64,000 nucleotides of DNA from JBBIMP01 sp037444305 (GCA_037444305.1 JBBIMP010000015.1:1-64000), one strand, 5' to 3'. Shown: positions 32,408-42,046, numbered from the stretch's first letter. The notes: a model not told the origin generated them from the sequence alone. A program made the numbers and translations.

Positions 32408-33139
32408 TCACTTCAGTTTGAAGTTCTCACCGAGGTAAACTTTCTTAACCTCCAAGTCACTTGTGAGCTCTTCCGGCGAGCCGGCCCGCAAGATCTTTCC
32501 CTCGCTTATTATATAGGCACGGTCCGTGATATTCAAAGTCTCGCGCACGTTGTGATCCGTAATCAGCACGCCGATTCTGCGCTGCTTCAACTGGACGATG
32601 ATTCGCTGGATGTCGAGCACCGCGAGGGGATCGATCCCCGCGAACGGTTCGTCCAGCAGCACGAACTTCGGCGTCAATACGAGAGCCCGCGCGATCTCCA
32701 GGCGACGCCGTTCCCCTCCCGAGAGCGTGTAGGCTCCCTGCCTGCGAAGATGTTCGATGCCGAATTCCTCCAGCAGGCCCGTGACGTGCGCAGAACGCTC
32801 TGTCGGGGCAAGATCCAGCGTCTCCGCTATGCTCTGAAGGTTTTCCTCGACCGAGAGCTTTCGAAAAATCGAAGGTTCCTGGGGAAGGTAGCTTATGCCC
32901 GAGCGCGCCCGCAAGTACATGGGCATTGCGGTTATGTCCTGCCCGTCGAGCAGAACTCTGCCGCTTTCAGGAGCTATTAATCCAACTATGACATAGAAAG
33001 TAGTGGTCTTGCCCGCACCGTTGGGCCCAAGAAGGCCGACAACTTCGCTCCGGCTCAACTCCAGGTCGACATTGCTGACCACCTTCCTGCCCCGGTACGA
33101 TTTGGCGATGCCCAAGGCCTGCAGTTTGAGCTCAGTCAT
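32408..33139 (-). CDS. lptB: LPS export ABC transporter ATP-binding protein LptB
   Basis: 243 residues. Walker A GPNGAGKTTTFYVI, signature TLSGGERRRLEIARAL, Walker B FVLLDEPFAGIDP and switch ITDHNVRET, all matching LptB. It drives LPS extraction from the inner membrane together with LptF and LptG (not in this window) and passes it to LptC/LptA. It follows the LptC/LptA-like gene and precedes rpoN, the same order as in Proteobacteria. Confidence 0.95.
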   Translation of the reverse strand: MTELKLQALGIAKSYRGRKVVSNVDLELSRSEVVGLLGPNGAGKTTTFYVIVGLIAPESGRVLLDGQDITAMPMYLRARSGISYLPQEPSIFRKLSVEENLQSIAETLDLAPTERSAHVTGLLEEFGIEHLRRQGAYTLSGGERRRLEIARALVLTPKFVLLDEPFAGIDPLAVLDIQRIIVQLKQRRIGVLITDHNVRETLNITDRAYIISEGKILRAGSPEELTSDLEVKKVYLGENFKLK

Positions 33140-33175
33140 CAGAAGTCATTATATATCAGTCTCTTACAGCTAGCA

Positions 33176-35731
33176 TTACGGCCGATTTTCGAGCAGAATC
33201 CTATCATCCGAGGTATAAAATGTCAATCGACGCGCGACCGAGTCCCCCCGCACCGGATCCCGAATTGCAGCCGGGTTTCCCGCTACAATGAATTTGCCTT
33301 CCGCAGGGTAGTAGAGCGCCTCATCTCCCCGCGCTTCCCTTCCCCCTTGGTCAATCCGCAGCTTCCCGCGGGCGGCGGCAAATTGAATCTCGCGACCTTC
33401 GGGATCCAACACCGCTTCCAGTTCCTGGGAGACAATCCGGGCATGCGCGGATTCGAGTGCAACCCCTCCGCCATAGTGGAGCGCGTTGGCGCTGCGTTGA
33501 TAACGCAGCGTAGCGCTTCGGATCGTCAGCGGCTCCTTGCCCTCTCCTGTCTCGCGGCGTGTCCCCTTCCAGTCCCCGCCGCTGCCTAGGGTGTTTCCCT
33601 GTGGGAACAGAATGTGATGAATCCCGCCGTCGGCCTCGATCTCATCCCCGGCGCCGACCACTGCAAGGGAGGCCGCCTGCAGTTGGCCATCCCCCGACAG
33701 GAGCTTGATTCCACCGCTGTACAGGGCCCGAGATTCCTCCAGCCAATAGTGCATTTCGGATGCCGTGATCAGGATCTGCCCTTCCTCCCCGGTATGTGTC
33801 CCGCCCAATCCGCCGGACCGGCCGCTGCCGGCGCGCAGGATGCTCTGTACCCGCCCTCTCGCGTGCAGAAGACCGTCGCGCCTTCCATATTCGAAGTAAT
33901 TTCCCCGGGTGATGCCGTCGGCGTCAGTGATGGCCGGAGACTCCCGGAGCATCAGCCGCTCGCTTGCGGCATCGTACTCCGCCCGCCCGGCCGTCACCGT
34001 CCGCTCGGAATCCCGGTAAACGAAGCTCCCCCACTGAGAAGCCGAGGCGACCTCGCCGCTTTTTTCGTCGAACAAAATCCGTATGGCGGAACTGGAAGTC
34101 CGATAACCGGCGACATTCCCTTGTGCCCCGGCGTGCGTTTTGGGCTGAATCTGCCCCTCAACCCGCCCCTGCCCCTCGAAAAGGTTCATCCGGTTGATTT
34201 GCGGAAAGAATGCGAACTGCACCCGGTCGCAGCGGAGGCTTCTGATTGAGGGATCGGTACCGTGCTCCTCCGGCAGGTCTCGCATCGATACTCCCCCGTC
34301 GGCCCGGCCGGACTGCAGGAATTCGCCGCGGTCCGCGTAGAGCAGGTGAAGGGAGTCGGCGTTCATGCTGTAGCCACCTGTCCGCCCTCCGCCCTCTTTG
34401 CCCGTTCCGGGGCGGGAGGTCCATCGCACAGAGCCCTTGGCAGTAAGGTCGCGGAGGCCGCTCTCGGCCGCTTCTTCCTTGAACACGGCCCGGATTTCCG
34501 AGGCGGCGAGCTCCTCCCGGCTCCCGCGCCCAAAATCATCCACACGCAACCTTGCATTCCCCGACATGCGCAAGTCCCGGAGCCCAGTCTCGCCCGCACG
34601 GAATGAGGCCTCCAGCAGCTCCCCGGCGGCGACCGTGGAAGCGGATGCCCTCCTAAGGCTGTACTCGACGCGCCTTTTGCCGGTCATGCGGCGCGGGCCC
34701 CGCCCGGGCCCTCCGAGCTCCAGCAGGATTTCCTCGGCTGCGAGTTCCTGCCCCTGGCCTTGCACGAGTGCGCGGAAGCGCGCCTCCCGTTCCACGTGAA
34801 TCTGCTCCGCGATGCCGGTTCCGGGACTCATCGACACGACTATCCGGCGTCCGCTGAGCGTGCCGGCCTCCTGTCCGGCACCGGATTGGTAGACGGCGTT
34901 TCCTTCGCAGGCCAGCGAAGCGAGCCTTTTGCGCGCCGGGTCCAGTCGGGCGGTCACCTCCTCGCCGCTCAGGTCTCCGTTGGCCGCCTCGATCCGCACG
35001 CCTCCGCCGAACCGGATCTCGGCAACTCGCTCGTCGTAGTGGCCGGTTCGGGCCTGCACGCGCATCGGTTTGTCCGGAGGCTGGGATCCATCCACCGGCG
35101 GAGGCGGAACAAAGTAAAAGTCGACGTCGCTCACGAGTTCCAGGCTCTTGTCCCTCCCCGAGTAACGTAGTCCGCGGCAGGTTCCCGAAGCGTTCCTGGT
35201 CCGCAGTTCGACCAGATCCTCGGTGTACCCCGCGTATTCCGCCAGATCATAGTGGAGCGAGCCTGTTTTGAGTTCAGCCTCGTTGCCCAAGCGGACCTGG
35301 ACGTCATCGCTGAACAGGATTCTCTTTTTTGCCCGGTCGTATTCGCCCTTGCGGCTCCGGATCCGGTTGCGAACGCGGCCATCGGGATCGTAGTCTTCTG
35401 CGTCCAACCCTTCCAGAATGCTGACGCCCTCTCTCGTTTCCAGCAGTTTCTCCGCGCGGACCCGGAACTGGATCACACCGCTGCGGTAATCCGAGTATTC
35501 GATCGCTTCGGCGGAGCGGAGCATCTCCTCGCCCAGCATGCGCGGTGTCCGGCGGGTCAAGCCTGCCATCTGTCTCCAGGTTTCGTAGTAATTGAGGCCG
35601 ACCGCCAGGAGCACGGCGGCAATGATGCCAAGCAGAATCCTGCGGAGGCGTTTCAAGTCCCTGATCTTCACGGGCGACCCCAGACTGGTACTGTTCCAAC
35701 GCCGCGCGGCGGAAAACCGCCGGATGTTCAT
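33176..35731 (-). CDS. Very large LptC/LptA-like LPS transport protein
   Basis: 851 residues. One membrane helix near residues 30-50 (ILLGIIAAVLLAVGLNYY) anchors it. The remainder is periplasmic and appears as many short beta-strand units in which the OstA/LptC pattern recurs (GEYDRAKKRILFSDDVQVR, GHYDERVAEIRFGGGVRIE, AEYDAASERLMLRES, DEALYYPAEGKFIVAGNPA). Normal LptC and LptA are about 190 residues each, so this protein could provide LptC plus a long LptA-type bridge. The ATG at 35731 has a poorly placed ribosome-binding site; a GTG about 20 codons later (VKIRDLKRL) is a good alternative. It lies directly upstream of lptB. Confidence 0.8.
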   Translation of the reverse strand: MNIRRFSAARRWNSTSLGSPVKIRDLKRLRRILLGIIAAVLLAVGLNYYETWRQMAGLTRRTPRMLGEEMLRSAEAIEYSDYRSGVIQFRVRAEKLLETREGVSILEGLDAEDYDPDGRVRNRIRSRKGEYDRAKKRILFSDDVQVRLGNEAELKTGSLHYDLAEYAGYTEDLVELRTRNASGTCRGLRYSGRDKSLELVSDVDFYFVPPPPVDGSQPPDKPMRVQARTGHYDERVAEIRFGGGVRIEAANGDLSGEEVTARLDPARKRLASLACEGNAVYQSGAGQEAGTLSGRRIVVSMSPGTGIAEQIHVEREARFRALVQGQGQELAAEEILLELGGPGRGPRRMTGKRRVEYSLRRASASTVAAGELLEASFRAGETGLRDLRMSGNARLRVDDFGRGSREELAASEIRAVFKEEAAESGLRDLTAKGSVRWTSRPGTGKEGGGRTGGYSMNADSLHLLYADRGEFLQSGRADGGVSMRDLPEEHGTDPSIRSLRCDRVQFAFFPQINRMNLFEGQGRVEGQIQPKTHAGAQGNVAGYRTSSSAIRILFDEKSGEVASASQWGSFVYRDSERTVTAGRAEYDAASERLMLRESPAITDADGITRGNYFEYGRRDGLLHARGRVQSILRAGSGRSGGLGGTHTGEEGQILITASEMHYWLEESRALYSGGIKLLSGDGQLQAASLAVVGAGDEIEADGGIHHILFPQGNTLGSGGDWKGTRRETGEGKEPLTIRSATLRYQRSANALHYGGGVALESAHARIVSQELEAVLDPEGREIQFAAARGKLRIDQGGREARGDEALYYPAEGKFIVAGNPAAIRDPVRGDSVARRLTFYTSDDRILLENRP

Positions 35732-35797
35732 TCCCTTCGTATTGGTCCCGCGGATCGCAAAGCCGAGTGCCCGGAACTCCGCCGGCTATCCGGCGAT

Positions 35798-36532
35798 CTA
35801 GCGGGAAATGGAACGGGCGTAGGCGCTCAAGGCGATCACGTCCTTTGCGGCCAGGTCGACGCTCCAGATATAGGCTCTCTCGGTCGGCTCGGAATCCCTG
35901 GTGAAGACAACCCTGACGAGGTATTTTCCCTCCGCCACCATGGCTGCAGACCAGTGCTTGAAGTGCAGTTCGGCGACCTCGCCCTTGACCAGGCCGTCCA
36001 GTGTCTTGTTCCCCTGCAGGAGCAGATTGTACGCCTCTCGCTCGAGGGCTCCCTGTCTGTACTCCGGCTCCACGGAAGATCCGGACGGACTCTCCTGGAG
36101 AACTCCCGCGGAGGGCGTCGGACTGCCCGTCTCGTTCCGGATGATCCAGGTCTCGGATGGATACCCGCCGCCCGTCGAATAGGTCGGCCCGGCGAGCGCT
36201 TGAATCCCGGTGCTCGGGAAAATCGGCGGTGCGGGCTTCAAATACTCGGGGGGGATGGGCTGGGTATTCTCGCCGACCTGCGCGCGCAGCGGTCTGATGC
36301 CGGCGCCGCCTGCCAAATAGGCATCCCGCAGGACCTCCACGCGTTCACGCAGAACGCCGCGCAAACGGGGCGCGCCCAAAAGCAGTCCCCCGGGGATCAC
36401 GACCAGAAGGAGCAGAATCAACCGGAGCCTGCTTCTGCCGCCCGGGCTTCGCCCGAAACTCGCCCGGCGCAGGAGCGTGCGGCGCAGGCTGTGCGCCTGC
36501 ACCCTCAAATCCTTCCCGTCTTCCCTGTCCAC
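35798..36532 (-). CDS. Hypothetical single-pass membrane protein
   Basis: 244 residues, not recognised. A basic N-terminus (about 35 residues) precedes one transmembrane helix (LRLILLLLVVIPGGLLLG). A proline-rich stretch (QPIPPEYLKPAPPIFPSTG) follows, then a C-terminal domain with the pattern of an extracytoplasmic beta-fold (VAELHFKHWSAAMVAEGKYLVRVVFTRDSEPTERAYIWSVDL). It is likely anchored in the inner membrane with its C-terminus in the periplasm. It lies between prfB and the LptC/LptA-like gene, 21 bases after prfB, suggesting an envelope role, but that is only positional. Confidence 0.65.
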   Translation of the reverse strand: MDREDGKDLRVQAHSLRRTLLRRASFGRSPGGRSRLRLILLLLVVIPGGLLLGAPRLRGVLRERVEVLRDAYLAGGAGIRPLRAQVGENTQPIPPEYLKPAPPIFPSTGIQALAGPTYSTGGGYPSETWIIRNETGSPTPSAGVLQESPSGSSVEPEYRQGALEREAYNLLLQGNKTLDGLVKGEVAELHFKHWSAAMVAEGKYLVRVVFTRDSEPTERAYIWSVDLAAKDVIALSAYARSISR

Positions 36533-36553
36533 GACGGCTCCTCCCGGCGAAAC

Positions 36554-37661
36554 TCAGCCGCTCCGCCTGTTCTTGCCGCGAAATACAAGATACTTGTAGA
36601 TGAAATCCTCTATGTCGCCATCCAGAATCCGGTCGGTGTCCGAGTCCTCGTGTTTTGTCCGGTGGTCTTTGACCATGCGGTACGGATGCAGGACGTATGA
36701 CCTTATCTGGCTGCCCCAGGCGATGTCGAGCTTCGCGTCTTCGACGGCCTGCAGTTCCTTCCGTTTTTTTTCGAGCTCCAGTTCATAGAGCCGGGAGCGC
36801 AGGATTTTCCGGGCCATTTCCCGATTGCGTATCTGCGAGCGTTCATTCTGGCAGGAGACCACGATGCCCGTGGGAATGTGGGTGATGCGCACTGCAGAGT
36901 CCGTCACGTTCACGTGCTGGCCGCCGGCGCCCGAAGACCGGTAGGTGTCGATGCGCAGGTCTTTTTCGTCGATCTGGATTTCGATGTTGTCGTCGATTTC
37001 AGGGTAGACGAACACCGAGGCAAAACTGGTGTGCCGCCTGGCAGCCTGGTCGAAGGGCGATATTCTCACGAGCCGGTGCACGCCGCTCTCGCAGGAGAGC
37101 TTGCCGTAGGCATAGTCTCCTTTGGCCATGAATGTGGCGGACTTGATCCCCGCCTCCTCGCCCTGCTGAAAGTCAAGCACCTCGGTGCCGTACCCGCTGT
37201 TTTCTCCCCAGCGCAGGTACATCCTGAGCAGCATTTCCGCCCAGTCCTGGGACTCCGTGCCGCCCGCTCCGGGATGAATAGTGACGATCGCGTTGGAATC
37301 GTCGTGCTCCCCGGGAAGGAGCATCCGGATTTCGGTCTGCCGGATCTCCAGGTCGAGCTTCTCCACTTCGCCCTTCAGATCCTCCACGACCTCCTCGCCC
37401 TCCCTCGCCAAATCCATGAGCGCCGTCAGGTCCAGCCAATCGCGGGACAGGCGGGCATCCAGCTCGATGTCGCGCTCGAGGCGGCGGCGCGCCTTCAGCA
37501 CCGACTGCGCCTCTTCCTGCCTGCTCCAGAACGCAGGATCGGCGGCGCGTTTCTCTATCTCATGCATCTCCGCCCGTTTTTTGTCTGCATCAAAGATAAC
37601 CTCGTAACTGCTGGATTTTTTCCCCGATCTCGCTCACCCTGTCCTGGATTTCCTCGATCAT
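36554..37661 (-). CDS. prfB: Peptide chain release factor 2, with programmed +1 frameshift
   Basis: Translation starts at ATG 37661 (MIEEIQDRVSEIGEKIQQLRGYL), then meets CTT TGA at 37595-37590. A +1 slip skips the T at 37592 and continues DADKKRAEMHEIEK in the next frame for 345 residues, giving 368 in total, the normal RF2 length. GAGG a few bases upstream can act as the stimulatory ribosome-binding site. The GGQ motif is in SSGAGGQHVNVTDSAVR and the RF2 stop-recognition tripeptide SPF in RISPFDQAARR. The start overlaps the lnt stop by four bases. RF2 reads UGA and UAA, so the slip is an autoregulatory loop. Confidence 0.93.
37589..37600 (-). promoter_or_regulatory. RF2 programmed +1 frameshift site
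   Basis: The minus strand reads TAT CTT TGA T after GAGGT. CTT TGA, preceded by the RGYL codons, is the conserved RF2 shift site; the usual following base is C, here T, which may make termination slightly less leaky. Confidence 0.9.
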
Positions 37662-39226
37662 TCCTTCCTCCCTCCAAGGTTTTCGTCTCCGCCGCCATCC
37701 CTGCCTCTGAGCAAAGGCAGGATTGCGAGCAGTGCAAAGCCTGTAATGATAGCACACGCGAGGGCGAACCAATCGCCGTGGCGCGTGTAGAGCGTGTCCT
37801 CCGCGATGAAGGCAAATTCCCCTGAACACACCGCCTCCCGCAGCAGCGGCGTTCGCGCACGGATCTCACCGGTGGGTGCTATGACCGCAGATATGCCTGA
37901 ATTCGTCGCCCGCAGGAGGTATCGGCGGTTCTCCACGGCTCGCCACTGCGCCATGGCCAGGTGCTGGTGGGGGGCGGCGGTGTCCCCGTACCACCCGTCG
38001 TTGGTCAGGTTCACGATCAACTGGCTGCCGCGACGCACGAATTCCGAGACCAGGCGCGGAAAGACAGCCTCGAAGCAGATGATGCTGTTTGCGGGCTTCC
38101 CGGCAACCTGCGCTATCTCGTAGGACTGCCCGGCGCTAAAGCCCCCGACATCCCGGGTGATCGTTTCAGCAAAAAAGAACAGGCTCCGGGCGGGAATGTA
38201 CTCACCGAACGGCACAAGGTGGATCTTGTCATACACGCCCCGCACCTCGCCGATGCCATTCAGGAAATAAGCGCTGTTGTAGTAGGCGGGGGCTCCCGTC
38301 TCCTCCCCGAAGCGTATGCTGTTGAGGATCATGCCGAACCTGAACTGCCGGGCTAGCGCGGTTATCCGCTCACGGTACTCCCCGTCCCGTTCGAAACTGT
38401 ATATGCCGGGGGCTTCGGGGAGCACGAGGAGGTCCGGCTTCTCCGCACCGAGTCCCTCGACCATACGGCTGTAGCCTTCTCTCGCCTTCCATGCAATCCT
38501 GCCCGCCGGTTCGTCGAAGGAGATGTTCCCCTGGAGCATAGCCACGGTGTGCTCGGGCCGGACCCTTCTCCATTTTTGCAGGGCTTGCCCGCCGTATGCC
38601 AGAACCCCCACCACCAGCACCAGTCCAACCAGAACCGGTATGAGGACCTTCCACGGCCGCATGCGAAAGACGAGCGCAAACGCCAGCGATGCATTCACGA
38701 AGGCCACCAGGAACGTCACCCCATAAACGCCCGTGACATCGGCGATTTGCATAAGCCCTGGGTAGGCGGTCTGAGAGTAGCCGGTCAGTAGCCAAGGGAA
38801 GCCGCCGAATACCAGGTAGGTGCGGAGCCACTCCAGCGAAACGAAAACGACGGGAAAAGCAAGCAGAGATAGCCCCCCTCGAAGCCGGATCAGCCGGTGC
38901 GTGAGTGTGCTCGCGACGGCGGGGTATGCGGCCTCCATGATACACAGGAGTACGTAGAGCAGCCAGCTACCATACCGGGGAACGCCGCCATAGTGGACCA
39001 ACACAGCGGGGATCCAGAGGAGCAGGCCGAAAAACTGCACGAAGCCGGCGAGGAAGCCGCCCGCAAAAGCCCCGGCTGCGCTGCGCGCCCGGGCGACGAA
39101 CACGAGCAGGGGGACGTAGGCCAACCAGGCCAGCCAGCCCAGATTGGCCGGCGGGAAGGACAGAAAGCAGAGCAATCCGCCGGCCGCGGGAAGCAGGGCT
39201 GACCTGGAAATCCTTGCGCTCTCCAA
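37658..39226 (-). CDS. lnt: Apolipoprotein N-acyltransferase
   Basis: 522 residues. Adds the third acyl chain to lipoproteins in the inner membrane. About seven helices in the N-terminal half, then a nitrilase-like domain with catalytic Glu in LLVLPEAPGIYSF, Lys in GVYDKIHLVPFGEYIP and Cys in SIICFEAVFPRLV. The last residues form a C-terminal helix. It overlaps prfB by four bases (ATGA) and starts five bases after the SPOR gene. Confidence 0.94.
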   Translation of the reverse strand: MESARISRSALLPAAGGLLCFLSFPPANLGWLAWLAYVPLLVFVARARSAAGAFAGGFLAGFVQFFGLLLWIPAVLVHYGGVPRYGSWLLYVLLCIMEAAYPAVASTLTHRLIRLRGGLSLLAFPVVFVSLEWLRTYLVFGGFPWLLTGYSQTAYPGLMQIADVTGVYGVTFLVAFVNASLAFALVFRMRPWKVLIPVLVGLVLVVGVLAYGGQALQKWRRVRPEHTVAMLQGNISFDEPAGRIAWKAREGYSRMVEGLGAEKPDLLVLPEAPGIYSFERDGEYRERITALARQFRFGMILNSIRFGEETGAPAYYNSAYFLNGIGEVRGVYDKIHLVPFGEYIPARSLFFFAETITRDVGGFSAGQSYEIAQVAGKPANSIICFEAVFPRLVSEFVRRGSQLIVNLTNDGWYGDTAAPHQHLAMAQWRAVENRRYLLRATNSGISAVIAPTGEIRARTPLLREAVCSGEFAFIAEDTLYTRHGDWFALACAIITGFALLAILPLLRGRDGGGDENLGGRKE

Positions 39227-39231
39227 TGGAT

Positions 39232-39915
39232 TCAGTTGGACTTGACGAAGGAGTTGATGCCGTCCTTCTTCAGCCGGAGCTGCATGGCCACCGCATCCGC
39301 ACGCGAATCGAAACGGCCTACCTTCAGGAGGAAGAACTCGCTGCCGGCCGCCGGCGGTTCGATGAAGCCGGTGTACCCCTTGGCCTTGAGCCTCTCCGCC
39401 ATCACCTCGGCTTCCCGGCGCTGCCGGAAGGCCCCCACCTGCACACTGTAGGTGACCCCCGCGGTTTCACGCGCACCTGCCTTGGCCACCGGCTCAGCGA
39501 CACGTGCCTTGACACTTTCCTTAACCGCCGCTTTTTCGAAGGACGCGGCGGCTGGCGCCGCAACCGGCGGTTTTGGGACGCTCGCAGGCTGTTTCCCTTG
39601 AGCGGAGCCCCCCTCCTGCTGGCTCATGTTCCTGTACCAGTCGAGCTGCTCGGTCACCGCACGTTCATCCTGCTCCGCGGCCGGTTTGTCGACAGCCGGG
39701 ATGCGGGCCTCCTGCGCAGCGAAGATCGGGGCGTCGGCAGGTGAGGGAAAGGCCGGCAGCGAATCCACTCTCGCCTGCAAACCCTGGCGCTTTCCCTCCA
39801 TGAAGCCGATGACGAAAAATGCGCCGCAGACGAGCATGAGAAGCAGAAACCCGACGATCAACGATCGGCTGTCCAGAACAAAATCCGCCCCTGATTCCAT
39901 TTCGTGCCGGCTCAT
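39232..39915 (-). CDS. SPOR-domain membrane protein
   Basis: 227 residues. One membrane helix (LIVGFLLLMLVCGAFFVIGF) near residues 20-40, an Ala/Pro-rich linker and a C-terminal SPOR domain (YSVQVGAFRQRREAEVMAERLKAKGYTGFIE ... FLLKVGRFDSRADAVAMQLRLKKDG). SPOR domains bind denuded glycan strands at the division septum, so a role in septal peptidoglycan is likely. GAGG lies eight bases before the chosen ATG. Confidence 0.85.
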   Translation of the reverse strand: MSRHEMESGADFVLDSRSLIVGFLLLMLVCGAFFVIGFMEGKRQGLQARVDSLPAFPSPADAPIFAAQEARIPAVDKPAAEQDERAVTEQLDWYRNMSQQEGGSAQGKQPASVPKPPVAAPAAASFEKAAVKESVKARVAEPVAKAGARETAGVTYSVQVGAFRQRREAEVMAERLKAKGYTGFIEPPAAGSEFFLLKVGRFDSRADAVAMQLRLKKDGINSFVKSN

Positions 39916-39925
39916 TTCGTCCGCC

Positions 39926-40681
39926 TCAGGCCTTGTCCTTTATCCAGGCCTTCACAAGGTCGATCGGAAGCGGGAAGACCACCGTGGTGTTCTTCTCGAC
40001 GCCGATTTCCGTTAGAGTCTGCAGGTAGCGCAACTGGAGCGCCACGGGTTCCCTGACAATGATCTCCGCGGCCTCAGCCAGCTTCGCGGACGCCTGGAAT
40101 TCGCCGTCGGCATGTATGACCTTTGCCCGCCTTTCCCTCTCCGCTTCGGCCTGCTTTGCCATGGCGCGCTGCATCTCATGCGGCAGGTCGACCTGTTTGA
40201 CCTCCACCAGCGTAACCTTGATACCCCAGGCGTCGGTGTGCATATCCAGGATTTCCTGCAGTTTTATGTTGAGCTTGTCCCTGTGACTCAACAGGTCGTC
40301 CAGTTCCACCTCTCCGAGGACCGAGCGGAGCGTGGTCTGCGCCAGCTGGGAAGTGGCGTACAGATAGTTCTCCACTTCCACAATGGCCCTGGGCGCGTTC
40401 ATGACCCTGAAATAGACAATGGCGTTCACCTTCACCGAGACGTTGTCCCGCGTGATGATGTCCTGGGGCGGCACGTCGAGCGTGATGATGCGAAGGCTGA
40501 CCCGGACCATCTTGTAAATCGGCCAGAAAATGAAAATCAGCCCTGGCCCCATGGCATTGGGCAGGAGACGGCCCAGCCGAAACACCACGGCCCTCTCGTA
40601 CTCCTTCAGGATGTTGATGGTGCTCCAGAGGTAAAGCAGAACGATCCCCACTCCGAATAACAGCACTATCCTAGGTTCCAT
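39926..40681 (-). CDS. Stomatin-like SPFH membrane protein (slipin)
   Basis: 251 residues from ATG 40681, six bases after GGAGGCGAGA. An N-terminal helix (IVLLFGVGIVLLYLW) is followed by the SPFH/prohibitin domain (EYERAVVFRLGRLLPNAMGPGLIFIFWPI, then DNVSVKVNAIVYFRV) and a coiled coil (MQRAMAKQAEAERERRAKVIHADGE). It oligomerises in membranes. Its neighbour is a NfeD-type protease; this pairing is widespread (stomatin plus stomatin-operon protease), where the protease cleaves the stomatin C-terminus. Confidence 0.9.
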   Translation of the reverse strand: MEPRIVLLFGVGIVLLYLWSTINILKEYERAVVFRLGRLLPNAMGPGLIFIFWPIYKMVRVSLRIITLDVPPQDIITRDNVSVKVNAIVYFRVMNAPRAIVEVENYLYATSQLAQTTLRSVLGEVELDDLLSHRDKLNIKLQEILDMHTDAWGIKVTLVEVKQVDLPHEMQRAMAKQAEAERERRAKVIHADGEFQASAKLAEAAEIIVREPVALQLRYLQTLTEIGVEKNTTVVFPLPIDLVKAWIKDKA

Positions 40682-40732
40682 TCTCTCGCCTCCTATGCCG
40701 CGCCGGCCGCATCCACGCTGCAACCCGCACGG

Positions 40733-42046
40733 CTATTGCTCGTGTTCTTCGACCTTGAGGGTAAGGCTCTCGACCCCCACTACCTTTACAGAACGGCCCG
40801 CCTCGATCCGGTTCTCCGCCCGTGCCGTCCAGTACTCCCCGCGCACCTTGACCCGGCCGCTCTTCTCAATCGGGGTGTTCGCCACGCCGAGCAGCCCTAC
40901 CATTCCCGCTTCACCTGTAGCCACCCCCTGCCTCAGCGATTTTAAGAGCGCGATGAGGAGGATCACAAAGATGACCGCGAAGGGGAACGCGATCGATAAC
41001 GCCGTCGCCAGCCCAATCCGAACCGCCGGATCCGGTTCATCGATGAGAATGACCATGCCGATTACCATGGATACGATCCCGCCGAATCCGAGAATGCCGA
41101 ATCCCTGGACCTTCACCTCCGCGATGAAGAGACCGATAGCCAGGAGGATCAGCAGCACACCGACATAGTTGATGGGCAGAAACGAAAAGCCGAGAATCGA
41201 CAGGAGCACGCAGATCCCTCCAATGACTCCCGGCGCGACCAGCCCGGGATTGGTAAACTCGGCATAAAGCAGGATCAGCCCGGCAACTCCCAGCAGCAAC
41301 GCGAGGTTCGGCTGCGAGATAACCGAGAGGAACTTCTCCCTCGCGGTCATTTCGTAGTCGGTGAATCCCTGCCCTGCCGGGCTGAGCGTGATCTCGCGGC
41401 CGGAGAACAGCCGGACCTTGTAGCCCTGCAGCTGCGCCATGAGCTCGGTTTCATCCTTGGCGATGAAATCGATCAGACCGCTTTCGAGCGCCTCGGCATC
41501 GGTGAACGATTTGCTTTCGAGAACGCCCTTCTCCGCCTCCTCCACGTTGCGGTTTCGCTTGCTGGCGATGCTGCGCAGAAATGCTGTGGCATTGCTCGTG
41601 ATCTTTTCCGTGAGGGTCTTTCCGGCTTCCCCCCCTTCGACGGGAAAGCCGGCGATGGCCATCAGCGGATGCGCCGCCCCCGTGTTCGTGCCCGGCGACA
41701 TCACGGCCACGTCCGCAGCCAACAGAATGAAAAAGCCCGCCGAGGCCGCCTTCGCCCCGCTGGGGGAGACATAGACAACCACGGGCACCTTGGCGTTGAG
41801 CATCCGTGCGACGATCTCTTCCATGGAGGAGCCGAAACCGCCCGCGGTCTGCAGCTTGACCAGCAGGAATTCGGCGTTTTCGCTTTCTGCTCTCCCGATC
41901 CCCTTGATCAGGAATTCGGCCGTGATCGGGTCGATCGGCCCGTCCAGTTCGATCCTGGCCACGGCCGCTTCCGCCTCGCACGCCAAGCCGGAGCCGGCGA
42001 GGATCGCAAACGCCAATAACCACTTGCATAGCAGAGCTTTGTTCAT
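40733..42046 (-). CDS. NfeD-family membrane serine protease
   Basis: 437 residues from ATG 42046 (MNKALLCKWLL); the longer frame lacks signal-peptide character. Signal peptide, then a ClpP-class protease domain with the catalytic serine in PSGAKAASAGFFILLAADVAVM and a downstream lysine. Four to five membrane helices (residues about 240-350) and a C-terminal OB-fold NfeD domain (VGLLGVANTPIEKSGRVKVRGEYWTARAE) follow. It is the long NfeD1b type. It lies 51 bases upstream of the slipin gene, its likely partner and substrate. Confidence 0.9.
   Translation of the reverse strand: MNKALLCKWLLAFAILAGSGLACEAEAAVARIELDGPIDPITAEFLIKGIGRAESENAEFLLVKLQTAGGFGSSMEEIVARMLNAKVPVVVYVSPSGAKAASAGFFILLAADVAVMSPGTNTGAAHPLMAIAGFPVEGGEAGKTLTEKITSNATAFLRSIASKRNRNVEEAEKGVLESKSFTDAEALESGLIDFIAKDETELMAQLQGYKVRLFSGREITLSPAGQGFTDYEMTAREKFLSVISQPNLALLLGVAGLILLYAEFTNPGLVAPGVIGGICVLLSILGFSFLPINYVGVLLILLAIGLFIAEVKVQGFGILGFGGIVSMVIGMVILIDEPDPAVRIGLATALSIAFPFAVIFVILLIALLKSLRQGVATGEAGMVGLLGVANTPIEKSGRVKVRGEYWTARAENRIEAGRSVKVVGVESLTLKVEEHEQ

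Noticed and set aside
37567..37661. Reading the prfB in-frame TGA as a disabling mutation
   Set aside because: The RGYL-CTT-TGA context and the perfect continuation in +1 match the known RF2 regulatory shift.
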